Source of the DNA: Lolium rigidum
Taxonomy: Eukaryota > Streptophyta > Magnoliopsida > Poales > Poaceae
Direction of reading: 5' to 3'
Length of the DNA stretch: 64,000 bases
Assembly: GCF_022539505.1 (NCBI RefSeq)
Contig: NC_061512.1
Location: forward strand, 151,511,962 to 151,575,961
In this document: in pieces, positions 23,518-35,087 of the stretch
Layout of the letters: every line of letters begins with the position of its first letter
Position numbering within the stretch: position 1 is the first letter of the stretch
Notes under the pieces: model-generated
The model's database searches: none
What the model was told of the DNA's origin: nothing
Seen by the model: only the letters and a program-made list of their open reading frames with translations
Position numbers and translations under genes: made by a program

Positions 23518-24024
23518 TCTTGGTCTAAACTAATTAACAGCTAAAGTGTGATTTTCACTTCTATCTTTAGGAAAAGGAAGGAATAAGCCTGATGCCACCT
23601 CCGTTCAGGACGCCAGCCGCCCCATGGTGAGGATGTGGAGGTCCTGGCACCGACCAGGACAAGCTCCGAGGTCATAGCTCGTCTGACTTAGGTTGCGTTA
23701 GGGCCAACCTCTTCCTAAAAGTCACGCTCACAAGCCCCTTCAGATCAAAATAGGTATCACTCTCTGCCTCTCTCCTCTTGATTGATGGATCAGTATAGTG
23801 GTACTACGATTTAAAGTTTGGTCCTCGTTCACTTTCTATAATTGACTGCCTGCTTGATTAAGCTATATCAACCAGCTTATAGCTTGCGGGTTTTGGGTCT
23901 GTATATTCCATACTGTAAGAGATCTGCATCTGGACTTACCATCCACACATTTTGTATCTTGATGTGAGAAGCTTCTTCTTTTTCTGTCTAATTTCTTGGG
24001 CAATTAAAAAGTTACATAGTAGTT
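23518..24024. other. Unassigned spacer left of the CACTA element
   Basis: About 500 bases of low-copy-looking sequence of moderate GC. There are acceptor-like pyrimidine tracts (for example tctatctttag near 23571) but no frame with a recognisable product. Together with 47547-47640 it was continuous before the CACTA inserted, because both sides carry gct next to the element. Confidence 0.4.
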
Positions 24025-24027
24025 GCT

Positions 24028-24284
24028 CACTGGTAGAAAAACAGGCTTCCGGGAAGCCCCATAAGTCGCGAAGGTAAAGGAACCGCGACTAATGGGGTCT
24101 TTAGTCGCGGTTCGTGTGGCGAACCGCGACCAAAGGCCTGGGCCCAGGGCGCACGGTGGCCAGCTGGTGCACGTGGGGGCTTTAGTCGCGGTTGGCCAGA
24201 CCAACCGCGACTAAAGGTGCCCGAAGGCCTTTAGTCGCGGTTGGCCAGGCCAACCGGGACTAAAGCCCCTCCCCTATATATACC
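24028..24284 (+). promoter_or_regulatory. CACTA left terminal repeat, hairpin array and transposase promoter
   Basis: After the terminal repeat come three inverted repeats of the form ctttagtcgcgg...ccgcgactaaag at 24098-24137, 24180-24216 and 24228-24265. In related elements such subterminal repeats are binding sites for the element's own proteins. A TATA box (ctatatata, 24276-24284) follows 11 bases after the last hairpin. A donor-like gtgagtg at about 24347 and an acceptor ataatgcag just before 24631 suggest a leader intron. Confidence 0.75.
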
Positions 24285-24630
24285 CATCCAGCCATTTGGA
24301 GCCAACACTTAGCCATTTGGAGCCATTCTCTTCATAAACTTCACAAGTGAGTGTTAGGTTTGCTTTTGGTTCCTCTTATGCACATAAGGTGTTTGATGAA
24401 ATGCCCCAAGAGCATGAAACAAACATGATATGAAGTGTTGGAGCCACACTTGAGCTTTCTCATTTATTTTTTCCTCCTCGATCGCTGTTAGCAACTTGAA
24501 CCTTTGATGTGTCGTCATTGATACAATATGCATGTGTGTGTAGTTCATTGTTTAATTTATATTGTTTGTAGCTAGTTAGTTTAACAAATGCATGATGGTT
24601 AATTATATATTTTATATTATAATAATGCAG

Positions 24631-27600
24631 ATGAATCGGCAATGGATGTACGGTAACCGACTCTCCGGCGAGTTCGGTACGGGTTTGAAAGATTTCCTCG
24701 TAGTGGCTAATGCGAACAAGCGGGGGGTTTTGTTATCTGTCCATGTGTTAACTGTAAGAATCAGAAGGGTTACTCTTCCTCAAGAGATGTTCACATGCAC
24801 CTGCTTCGGCACGGTTTCATGCCAAGCTATAATTGTTGGACCAAGCATGGAGAAAGAGGGTTATAATGGAAGAAGATGAAGAAGGGGATGATTTCATCGA
24901 TGAAAGCTATCTTTCTCATTTCGGTGATACTTTCATGGAGGATGCTGAAGGTGAAGGGGAAGGTGAAGGGGAAGGTGAAGAAGAGGCACGTGATGATCCC
25001 GTTGATGATCTTGGTCGGACCATTGCTGATGCACGGAGACGCTGCGAAACTGAAAAGGAGAGGGAGAATTTGGATCGTATGTTAGAGGATCACAGGAAGG
25101 CGCTGTACCCCGGATGCGATGATGGTCTGAAAAAGCTGGGCTGCACACAGGATTTGCTGAAATGGAAGGCACAGGCAGGTGTAGCTGACTCGACATTTGA
25201 AAACTTGCTGAAAATGTTGAAGAATATGTTTCCAAAGAATAACGAGTTGCCCGCCAGTACGTATGAAGCAAAGAAGGTTGTCTGCCCTCTAGGTTTAGAG
25301 GTTCTGAAGATACATGCATGCATCAACGGCTGCATCCTCTACCGCGGTGAATACGAGAATTTGAATGAATGCTCGGTATGCACTTGCATTGCGTTATAAG
25401 ATCAGAGGCGATGACCCTGGTGACGATGTTGAGGGCCGGAAAACCAGGAAGAGGGTTCCCGCCAAGGTGATGTGGTATGCTCCTATAATACCACGGTTGA
25501 AACGTCCGTTCGGGAACAAAGAGCATGCCAAGTTGTTGCGATGGCACAAAGAGGACCGTAAGTCGGACGGGGAGTTGAGACACCCCGCGGATGGAACGCA
25601 ATGGAGAAAGATCGACAGAGAGTTCAAAGATTTTGCAGCTGACGCAAGGAACATAAGATTTGGTCTAAGTACGGATGGCATGAATCCTTTTGGCGAGCGA
25701 GCTCCAGCCATAGCACCTGGCCCGTGACTCTATGCATCTACAACCTTCCTCCTTGGTTGTGCATGAAGCGGAAGTTCATTATGATGCCGGTGCTCATCCA
25801 AGGTCCGAAGCAACCCGGCAACGACATCGATGTGTACCTAAGGCCATTAGTTGATGAACTTTTACAGCTGTGGGGCAGACCTGGTGTCCGTGTGTGGGAT
25901 GAGCACAAAGAAGAGGAATTTGACCTACGAGCGTTGCTTTTCGTAACCATCAACGATTGGCCTGCTCTTAGTAACCATTCGGGATCTGTCAAATAAGGGA
26001 TACAATGCATGCACGCACTGCTTACATGAGACTGAAAGTGTACATTTGCCAAATTGTAAGAAGAACGTGTACCTTGGGCATCGTCGATTTCTTCCGAAAG
26101 GTCATCCGAGTAAGAAAGAAAGGCAAGCATTACAACGGCAAGGCAGATCACCGGCCGAAGCCTGCGGAACACTACTGAGTGCTGAGGTATTTGATATGGT
26201 CAAGGATTTGAAAGTCATCTTTGGAAAGGGTCCCGGCGGACAATCGGTTCCGAAGGGAGGCTGACGGGCACGCAGCCATGTGGAAGAAGAAATCTATATT
26301 CAGGGAGCTAGAATATTGGAAAGTCCTAGAAGTCCGCTCCGCAATCGACGTGATGCACGTTACGAAGAATATTTGCGTGAACCTCCTAAGCTTCTTGGGC
26401 GTGTATGGGAAGTCAAATGATACAAAGGAAGCACGGCGGGACCAGCAAAGTTTGAAAGACCCCGATGACCTGCATCCGGAACGGTTTCAAGGTCGTGCCG
26501 GCTACGCTCGACCAAAGAAGAGAAGGTCATCTTTTTTGAATGCCTGAGCAGTATGAAGGTCCCGCCTGGATTCTCGTCCAATATAAAGGGAATAATAAAC
26601 ATGGCGGAGAAAAAGTTCCAAAACCTGAAGTCTCACGACTGCCACGTGATTATGACGCAATTGCTTCCGATTGCTTTGAGGGGACTCCTGCTGGAAAATG
26701 TTCGAGTAGCCATTGTGAAGCTATGTGCATTCCTCAATGCAATCTCTCAGGAGGTAATCAATCCAGAAGTTCTACCACGGTTACAGAACGATGTGATCCA
26801 ATGTCTTGTCAGTTTCGAGTTGGTGTTCCCGCCATCCTTCTTCAATATTATGACGCACCTCCTGGTTCACCTAGTCGATGAGATTTCCATTCTCGGTCAT
26901 GTATTTCTACACAATATGTTCCCCTTCGAGAGGTTCATGGGAATATTAAAGAAATATGTTCGTAACCGTGCTAGGCCGGAAGGAAGCATCGCCAAGGGCT
27001 ATGGAAATGAGGAGGTAATTGAGTTTTGTGTTGACTTTGTTCCCGACCTTAAGCCGATTGGTCTTCCTCGATCGCGGCACGAGGGGAGACTAAGTGGAAA
27101 AGGCACGATCGGAAGGAAATCAACGATATGTATGGACGGCCATTCTCCGACTGAAGCACACCACACGGTTCGACCAATTCCAGCTTGGTGGCTCCGTACT
27201 TTGAGAAACACAAGAATATTTTACGCTCGGACAACCACGGGAAGCCTGAATCCTGGATTAGGAAGGCCCACATGGAGACTTTCGGCGGTTGGTTGAGAAA
27301 ACATTTAATGAGTGACGAAGATGTTGTAGATCAGTCTGTACATGTTGGCCAAGACACCATCTTCGACTATAACGACTTTCCAAGGGTACGAGATAAATGG
27401 GAATACATTTTACACGATCGCCCAAGATAAAAAGAGCACCAACCAAAACGGTGGTGTCCGCTTTGATGCAGCAACCGAGAATGGGCAAAAGGTCACATAT
27501 TATGGTTACATAGAGGAGATATGGGAACTTGACTATGGACCCTCCTTTAGGGTCCCTTTGTTCCGGTGCAAATGGTTCAAGCTAACAGGAGGTGGGGTAA

Positions 27601-27972
27601 AGGTGGACCAGCAATACGGAATGACAATGGTGGATTTCAACAATCTTGGTTACCTTGACGAACCATTCGTCCTAGCGAAAGATGTCGCTCGGGTTTTCTA
27701 TGTGAAGGAAATGAGTAGCAAACCGAGGAAACGGAAAGATAAGAAAACGATCGGTACATCATGCGATGATCCAAAGCGCCACATTGTTCTTTCGGGGAAA
27801 AGAAACATCGTGGGAGTGGAGGACAAGACAGGACATGTCGGAAGATTATAATATGTTTGCTGAAATTCCGCCCTTCAAAGTGAACACCGACCCAAGCATT
27901 AAGTTAAATGATGAGGATGCTCCATGGATACGGCACAATCGTAAGCAAGCGGGGACACAAGGAAAGAAATGA
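24631..27972 (+). pseudogene. CACTA TNP2-type transposase, frameshifted
   Basis: The start at 24631 gives MNRQWMYGNRLSGEF, a Transpos_assoc domain, but a shift at the G run near 24721 breaks it. The frame resumes with an acidic linker (24833-25380, GEGEGEG run). The Transposase_21 core follows at 25390-26540 with LSTDGMNPF, LLFVTINDWPALS and DVMHVTKNICVNLL; the aspartates in the first two fit catalytic-core positions known for this family. A DUF4218-like region is at 26590-27040 (FPPSFFNIMTHLLVHLVDE, MFPFERFMGILKKYVRN). A DUF4216-like region is at 27420-27720 (YYGYIEEIWELDY, PLFRCKWFKL). The protein would bind the terminal repeats and cut at the CACTA ends. At least six frame changes (near 24721, 25380, 25720, 26000, 26250, 26530, 27170) indicate decay, though a few could be introns. 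Confidence 0.88.
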
Positions 27973-28095
27973 TGTGTAATAATTTATTGTACCAAACTTT
28001 GTTGAATGGATCATGTGAATTATATTACCCGTGATGTGTTTGGTGTCCATTTTCGAATGATTCAATTGACTCGAGATAGCACTGATGATACAAGA

Positions 28096-28245
28096 AATTT
28101 GGAGTGATTCAGTCATACTCCTGCATACAAGAAATTTGGAGTGACTAAGTCATACTTCTGCATACAGGAAATTTGGAGTGACTAAGTCATACTCCTGCTT
28201 ACATTAATTTTGGAGTGATTTAGTCATACTCCTGCCTAGGCGTAT
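28096..28245. repeat. Tandem repeat, unit about 42 bp, between convergent CACTA genes
   Basis: Three to four copies of a unit containing tttggagtgactaagtcat and actcctgcatacaagaaa. The last unit contains the stop codon region of the antisense gene (28220-28789), so the repeat seems to be an amplification of that gene's 3' end. Confidence 0.85.
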
Positions 28246-28789
28246 AATATGCATACTCGTAGTCTTCATAGCCGCCGCCGTTGTACTGGTAGTCGTCGCC
28301 TTCTAAGTTGCCGGCGTCGTCGTCGCCTGCTTGTCGTCGGCGTCGTCGGGCGGTGCTCGTGGCTCGAGCCGAGGGTAGCGCGGGCGGGGGATATCGCCGG
28401 CCGTGATGTAGTCCATGACGCTCTGCGGAAGTCCGGCCGTACCACCATAGCCGACGGCCGGCCTCGTGGAAGTTTCCGGGAGGCGGACCGTCCTCCTCAT
28501 ACCCGGCGAGCGCCCTCTCACGCCGATTGATGAAGAAGGCGTCCCAAGTATGCTTGGTTATCGGGATGCCGGCGGGGATTCATCCGCCGCTCCGGCATGA
28601 GGTCGAGGTAGTAGTGGTTCGTGATGGCCGCCGGCGCGCGGTACCACGAGGGACGGGAGGGACCGGCACGCCGCCGGCGCTTAGGCTCCGGCCCGGCGAG
28701 GGACGCGGTAGCTCGGTGGGCAAGGGTAGTTCGAGGCGCAAAGCTCCTCCACTCGTCTGGTAGGTTAGAGTGGGTGCGGTGGAAGCCAT
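28220..28789 (-). pseudogene. Small antisense gene inside the CACTA, function unknown, frameshifted
   Basis: Read on the minus strand, the start at 28789 gives MASTAPTLTYQ. Conserved-looking blocks then occur in changing frames: PDEWRSFAPRT, WYRAPAAITNHYYLDLMPER, WDAFFINRRERALAGYEED, GNFHEAGRRLWW, QSVMDYITAGDIPRP, and an acidic tyrosine-rich tail, YNGGGYEDYEYAYYTPRQEYD, shown here only in part by its key aromatic residues up to the stop at 28220. A TATA-like catatagg (about 28846-28853) lies upstream. The gene is convergent with the transposase gene. Changes of frame near 28760, 28540 and 28430 indicate decay. I do not recognise a family of known function; about 190 residues if whole. It could be an accessory CACTA protein or a captured host gene. 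Confidence 0.5.
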
Positions 28790-28860
28790 GAGAGAGTGAT
28801 GAGAGATTGTAGAGATGTGATAATGCTGGCCAAGCCGGGCTACCTATATGTAGTGACAAA

Positions 28861-28997
28861 TGGCGGGAAAAATGGGAGCGGGAAGACATGAGGCGGGAAG
28901 AAAGAGGCGGGAAGAAAGTGGCGGGAAGAAAGAGGCGGGAAGAAAGTGGCGGGAAGAAAGTGGCGGGAAGAAAGAGGCGGGAAGAAAGTGGCGAGAA
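28861..28997. repeat. Tandem repeat of a 14-bp GGCGGGAAGAAAG(A/T) unit
   Basis: Eight or nine head-to-tail copies of a purine-rich unit, alternating in the last base. It lies directly upstream of the antisense gene and downstream of the A/T-rich minisatellite. Confidence 0.9.
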
Positions 28998-29002
28998 GTA
29001 TT

Positions 29003-29850
29003 TTTTTGATTTTTTGATATATTATTTGTATTTTTAAGAATTTGAATTGAATTAGTTTTATTTTTCTGATTTTTTGGATATATTATTTGTATTTTTAAGA
29101 ATTTGAATTGAATTAGTTTTATTTTTCTGATTTTTTGGATATATTATTTGTATTTTTAAGAATTTGAATTGAATTAGTTTTATTTTTCTAATTTTTTTTA
29201 TATATTTTTTGTATTTTTAAGAATTTGAATTGAATTAGTTTTATTTTTCTGATTTATTTGATATATTTTTTGTATTTTTAAGAATTTGAATTGAATTAGT
29301 TTTATTTTTCTGATTTTTTTGATATATTGTTTGTATTATTAAGAATTTGAATTGAATTAGTTTTATTTTTCTGATTTATTTGATATATTTTTTGTATTTT
29401 TAAGAATTTGAATTGAATTAGTTTTATTTTTCTGAATTTTTTGGTATATTATTTGTATTTTCAACAATTTGAATTGAATTAGTTTTATTTTTCTGAATTT
29501 TTTGGTATATTATTTGTATTTTTAAGATTTTGAATTGAATTAGTTTTATTTTTATGAATTTATTGATGTATTATTTGTATTTTTAAAATTTTGAATTGAA
29601 TTAGTTTTATTTTTCTGAATTTTTTGATATAATATTTGTATTTTTAAAATTTTGAATTGAATTAGTTTTATTTTTCTGAATTTTTTGATATATTATTTGT
29701 ATTTTTAACATTTTGAAATGAATTTGTTTTATTTTTCTGAATTTCTTGACATATTATTTGTATTATTAACATTTTGAATTGAATTAGTTTTATTTTTGTG
29801 AATTTTTTGATATATTATTTGTATTTTATGATTTTGAAAAAGAAAAGTAA
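29003..29850. repeat. A/T-rich minisatellite, unit about 60 bp, about 14 copies
   Basis: The repeated core is gaattgaattagttttattt followed by ttctgattttttggatatat and ttgtatttttaagaattt. Copies differ by a few substitutions, and divergence grows toward the right. No gene is present. The array separates the antisense gene from the second CACTA promoter. Confidence 0.93.
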
Positions 29851-29862
29851 TTTGAAAAAAGT

Positions 29863-30034
29863 CCTTTAGTCGCGGTTGGCCAGGGCCAACCGCGACTAAA
29901 GGTCTCTGCGCGCGGGAACGAAAAAACCCGGCGAAAAAGCCTTTAGTCGCGGTTGGCACAGCCAACCGCGACTAAAGGTACCCCTTAGTCGCGGGTCGCC
30001 TCCCCAACCGCGACTAAAGGGGGGGCTATAAATA
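29863..30034 (+). promoter_or_regulatory. Internal CACTA hairpin array and promoter of the second gene
   Basis: Three inverted repeats of cctttagtcgcgg...ccgcgactaaagg lie at 29863-29902, 29940-29978 and 29982-30020. A TATA box (ctataaata, 30026-30034) follows six bases later. This copies the layout of the left terminal region (hairpins, TATA, gene) in the middle of the element. Downstream 30035-30978 is a GC-rich leader, probably containing an intron that ends in the acceptor tgttttcag at 30979. Confidence 0.75.
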
Positions 30035-30988
30035 TTTTGCCCCGAGCCGTCGCCTCTCCACATCGTCTTCTCCGCGCGCCCGAACCGTCGCCTCTCCACA
30101 TCGTCGCCCCCAGAGACGTCGCGCCGATCTACTCCGCCGCCCCGCCGCCAACAACGCCGCCGCCCCGCCTGGCCCGCGCGCCGCCCGTGCCGTCGACCTC
30201 CATCGCGCCGTACGTCTCGACGCCGTCGTTTCCTCGCGCCGCGCCGGTCGCGCGCGCCGCACGCCCGCGCCGGCCGCGTATTCTTCTCAATCTCCGACGT
30301 AGACCGCCGCCGCCGCCCCCGCACGCGCCGCACCCTGACCTTTGACCGCGCGCGCGCCGCCGGCCGGTCGACCACCGCAGCGCGCGCCGTGAAGCAGAGG
30401 GTTAAGGGCGCGCCGGCAGGGGCGCCTGGCCACCTTTTTTTTGTTTTTTTGTTTTTTTTTAAATTTGTAACTAAGTACACATAACTAAAATTTGTAACAA
30501 AAAAAAATTTGTAACTTAACAAAAATTTATATATAACTAAACTTTATAACAAAAAAAAGTACTCCGCACGCCCCCGTACGTCGCCGGTACGGTCAAATTT
30601 TGAGTGGTACGTCGACGACGTCCTTCTCGCGCCGCGTGTACACGTCGACGAAGTCCTTCTCGCGCCGCACCGGCCGCGCAGCCCGGCCGTGTTCTTTCCG
30701 ACGTACGACCGCGCGTATACGGAGGGTGCAGCTAGCGCTCGTCGCCCCCTCCGTATACGCGCGGTGTTTTTTTTTGGATCGAGAGGGGGCGGCGAGGGTT
30801 ATGTGTGTTGTCCTCGCCTCCCTCTCCGTGACGCCGTCGTCTGCCGCCCCGTCTCGCGCTCTTCCGCGACACCCTCTCCCACCCCTTCCAGCTCGCCCCC
30901 TCCTTTTGCCACCGCCCTTTCGCCACCGCCACCGCCCCCTTCTTCACTTAATTAATTTGTTTTTACTACATGTTTTCAGGACTGACAT

Positions 30989-33900
30989 ATGGCGGACGAT
31001 AGAGCTGACCTGATTATGGACAACTATGATCCGGACGGCGAAGAACATATCTTCGGCATCATAAAAGGCGATGTTCTATATGTGCCGACCGGACAAGAAG
31101 AAGATGATATCTCTTCTTATCTGAACTTTGAGGGTGAAGATGAAGGGCATGGTCAGCAAGATGGTGCCGAAGGAACGTCGATAAACGACGATCTTCAGTT
31201 GGAAGTAGCAACCACCTCCAGCGCCGAGGTATATATATATACATTGAGCCTCTGGTGATACAAACTCACTGATTTGAATAAATATGTGTGTACTAACGCG
31301 CGCGCCTCTCTTTCTTATTTTAGCCCTCGGCCGGATCGTCGAAACAATCGAGTACGTCGTCGTCAAAGCGTGGCGCAACCAAGACGATGAAAGCGGGAGA
31401 AACATGCACCATCGATGTTGTCGAGGAAGCAACCGGCAGGCCGCCGGAGCCCAGCAAGAACGCCACCAAGTTTGTCGGCCAATGCGGAGCCGTTGTTAGA
31501 GACAACGTCTCGATCACCGTCCAGGAGTGGAATGAGCCAAAGAAGGCACGTGTTGGTTTTACTTTTGTCGATAAGAGAACAAAAAAAGATTGCTTCAAAA
31601 AGCTTATGGAACATTTCGTACTACCTCCGGAATACCGCAAATACGATGAGGAGGGTAACAAGATTGCGGAAAACAAGGAGAGGTGCAAGCTAGTCAAACA
31701 GTTCGCTCTTTCTAGGATGGCCAACGCATTCCGGAAATACAAGCAAAATCTAGCCCATGACTTTGTCAAGCCGGGCAAGACTCCGGATTTCAAAGGACAA
31801 TATGAGAAACTGCAACATGATTGGCCAGAATTTGTGAAGCAAAAGAAATCGGAGCAGTTCCTTGAAATATCGAAAAAAATAAGGATAATGCGGCCAAGAA
31901 GGAGTACAATCATAAAATGGGGCCGGGAGGGTATCGCTTTTGGCAGCCTAGGTGGGAGAAGATGGAGAACGAGGCGAGGACGCGAGGAATCCGTCCAGGT
32001 ACGGAGGGATGGGACCCAAGGGCCAAAAGGCTGGTGGTACGGGCATGGGGGATCGCTGAACCCGGAGACGAGGGAGTGTGTTTACCAGGGCAAAATAATT
32101 ACACCCACCCAAAAGCTTATTGAGGCAATGAGGGATGCTCAAGAGGGGAGGATCAAGTTCAACGGAGAGAACGACGCCACGACAAAAGCCCTCGGGAATC
32201 CTGAACACGGAGGACGTGTACGAGGCATGGGGCACATTCCGTGGAAAATAGGGTTCCCCGAACGATGACCCGTACGGTTACGAAGCCGTAAGAGAAAGAT
32301 GGATCGGGAAGCGAGATGTTGTGGCGCGTTTGGCATCGGAAATGGATGTCATGAAGAAAACCGTGAGTGTACTAGTAGCCGAAAGAGATGCAGCTCGGGC
32401 GCAGCATGAAGATCATCCATTGGATCTCGGAAGCCAGCCGCGGAGAAGCAGCGTGGCTTCCACGGAGGCACCATCGGCTGGTGCACCGACGATCGAAATT
32501 ACTGCACCGGAGCCTCTGGTGGTCGAAATTACTGCACCGGAGCCTCCTCGCTACCCCGTGGACGATATAAAGGAGATGAAAGCATGTCATCTGTATTATC
32601 CTATCGGGAACATGTCCATGAAGGTAGCCATCGGCGGTGCTTTACCACCTGGAGCACTCCACCACAACAACCCCATTCAAGATGGCTATGCTCGTGTCAC
32701 GGTGGAGGACATAGTCCAAGGGTTTGAGGACCTGGACATTGACATTGCTACACCTGAAGGGGCGACAAGACTTGGAGATGTCAAGCGCCAGTTCATTCTA
32801 TGGCGGAAGAAGTTTATCAAGTTTCCGGGCGAGGCGCCAACAAGTCCACCCCCTACGGTGGTGGTGGTGGCGGCGGTGGCGGTGGTGGTGGTGGTGCTTC
32901 ACCTACACCTCCTTCACGAGGGCCGACGCCGCCCCCAATTCACCTCCGGCGGGTAAGCAGCCGCCGCCCCTAGTCCGCCCCGGGCGGGTAAGCGTACGCC
33001 GCCCCCAATCCACCTCCGGCGAAGAAGCGAAGCAGCAGTCCTGGATTATTAACCCGGACCCTTACGTACCTAAGAAAACAAAGGTACCGGAGCCATCACT
33101 GAAGCCTCTCCCCACGAGGCCTTGGGAACATAGTGTCGAGGAAGTCGAGGCGGGCGCGGCTGCTGATTTAGAGAAATGGAAGGCGAGCTGCAAGAAGAAA
33201 ATAGAGGGCGAGCCCAAGCCAGTATTTTCGATGAGCAAAAGAAGTGGGCTAAGTCATTTTTGAACACACCGTCCCAAGCCGCAAAGAATCTGCTCGACGA
33301 CTATGCACGTGAACTTCGTAGGCAAGCACTCGCGTTCAAGAGGAACCAAGATTTGGCGGAGAAGCAGGAGAAGAAAGCCTTGGAGGAGGCCGAGAAAAAA
33401 TTAGAAAGGGGAAAGAAGTTGCCCAGCTCGGGGAACAAAGTAAACAATCGATCGCCCCGCTCATAGTGCAAGCCGCCGGTCCGGATGCCCCCGATATCAT
33501 AGCAGCTGCGGCAGCACATGGATTGACCGTAACGAGTGCCGAGAGAACAAGCGGCCGACTTAGGTATCACTCTTCGTGCACTCGTTAGGCCTTGATGAGG
33601 CGCCAATGAAGGACGTAGTATTTACATATGTGAAGAATGGCCCTCTCGTCGAGCCCGCGCGGGAAGAGGATCTACCTCGACAAATGAAAGGTACTGCTAA
33701 ATTGGTACAAGAGTTACATAAAACTTAAAAACGCCAAAGACTATATTTATGCGGAAGTTAGAGCTGAGCATCACTTCAAACATTACTATATACCAATTCA
33801 TCGGAGTGAATTGTTCCAGCTGTTCAATCTGCGCGACCTCGACAAATCTATCATCGGTTGCTACGTTACGTAAGTGATTTATTAATTTCTACCCCATCTC

Positions 33901-34941
33901 GTTCATTGCCTACACTATATATTGTCCTAACTATCTTGTTGTGTACGCTATTATGCGGAATGAAGAAGCGGGAAATGCAAATAAGGAACATCCATGATGT
34001 TGGGTTCATTGACCCACACATCGTTAATTCATATGTGTTAGAACACCACCCCGCCGACGTGGAGGAAGACCTGTGGCGGTTTCTTAGAAAACAGGAATTC
34101 AAAAGTGATATTCTATTTCCTTACCATTTTGGGTGTGTGTTTCTGTCTTGAGCACATTCTCTTTTGTTTACTCCATGCATGGTATGTGGCTAATCGATGA
34201 GTTATATATGCATGACTGTGCATGTATCGTGTCCGCAGGTTCCACTGGATTCTGATGGTAATTCAATTTCACACCTCCACACTTCTCGTCCACGACTCTC
34301 TGAATATGGATGCGGCGCTTTGGGCCGACATGAGAAAAATGATGCAAAAGTAATTGTTTTCATTCATTTGCGCTCTATATCGATCGGCCTATTTCGTTCA
34401 TCATTTCCTAATATCAAGTATCTAATTAATAACTCTCTTGTTCATTTAATTTTCTTTGCCTCGTAGGGTTTGGAGACGGTTCGTAGATGAAAAGGTCGGT
34501 GAATTCAAAAAAGAGCTACATTTTAAAAGGGCGGTGCGGACGGCCGGGGATATTCAGCCACCGGGGACCAATCTATGTGGATACTATGTTTGTGAGAGGA
34601 TCCGGAGATACACCAATGAGCGGGACCAGTCGGATGAGCTCAACATCAAGAGGAATAACCTCCGGAAGACGCTTAGTCCGGAAGCTCGCTTCCGACCACT
34701 TCGGGAGGAACTAGCTGGATGGTTCGCGAGGGAAGTCATCGATCCTACGAGGACAACACTACGTAGAGGACGTAGAACTATACATGCATTAAATTATGTA
34801 TGGAAACTTGTTCAAACTTGTATATGGTCATCCGATGATATTGAATATATATTGTATATTCCTCTTGAATTCTTTTTGGTTCTAATTTCAAATTTGTTTG
34901 AAATTGTACATTCATATGCATGCATGTATGTAGTACCGTAG
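30989..34941 (+). pseudogene. Second CACTA gene: Transposase_24-like region plus Ulp1-like cysteine protease domain
   Basis: Exon 1 (30989-31228) encodes an acidic N-terminus, MADDRADLIMDNYDPDGEE. A GT-AG intron (31229-31323) keeps frame. Exon 2 encodes a Ptta/En/Spm-like (Transposase_24) region: NVSITVQEWNEPKKARVGF, LPPEYRKY, MGPGGYRFWQPRWEKME. Shifts occur near 31880, 32060 and 32240. A later block (GNMSMKVAIGGALPPG, WRKKFIKFP; 32321-32850) is followed by a poly-glycine/proline tract. The C-terminus is Ulp1-like: FLRKQEF, FHWILMVIQFHTSTLLVHDS (exon 34239-34348) and, from 34467, DIQPPGTNLCGYYVCE. His, Asp, Gln and Cys are in the positions expected for a C48 protease active site. Such proteases remove SUMO-like tags in the host cell; the role in transposition is unknown. 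Frameshifts make this copy a pseudogene. Confidence 0.83.
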
Positions 34942-35087
34942 AATATGTGAAACGTACTCCTTCAAAATTACAAATAAAGCACAAAAGAAATAAAACAATA
35001 CAAATTAAACAGAAAACAGGTTTAGGGGGGCAGGTTTAGGGGGGGGCCTAAAACCCTAAACCTGCGGCGGCCTTTAGTCGCGGTCGG
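34942..35087. other. CACTA right-side spacer up to the nested insertion
   Basis: A/T-rich 3' flank of the protease gene, then ggcaggtttagggggg repeated and part of a subterminal hairpin (35071-35087, cctttagtcgcggtcgg). The LTR element inserted in the loop of this hairpin. The other arm lies at 47350-47376. Confidence 0.7.

Noticed and set aside
24592..27972. Functional transposase gene with many introns
   Set aside because: Most frame changes occur at mononucleotide runs or without GT-AG borders, so decay explains them better than introns.
28861..29850. CRISPR-like or satellite centromere array
   Set aside because: The units are directly adjacent without spacers and lie within a CACTA element; they are minisatellites.
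35018..35062. Telomere-like ccctaaa motifs
   Set aside because: Only two irregular copies beside ggcaggtttagggggg repeats; not a telomeric array.
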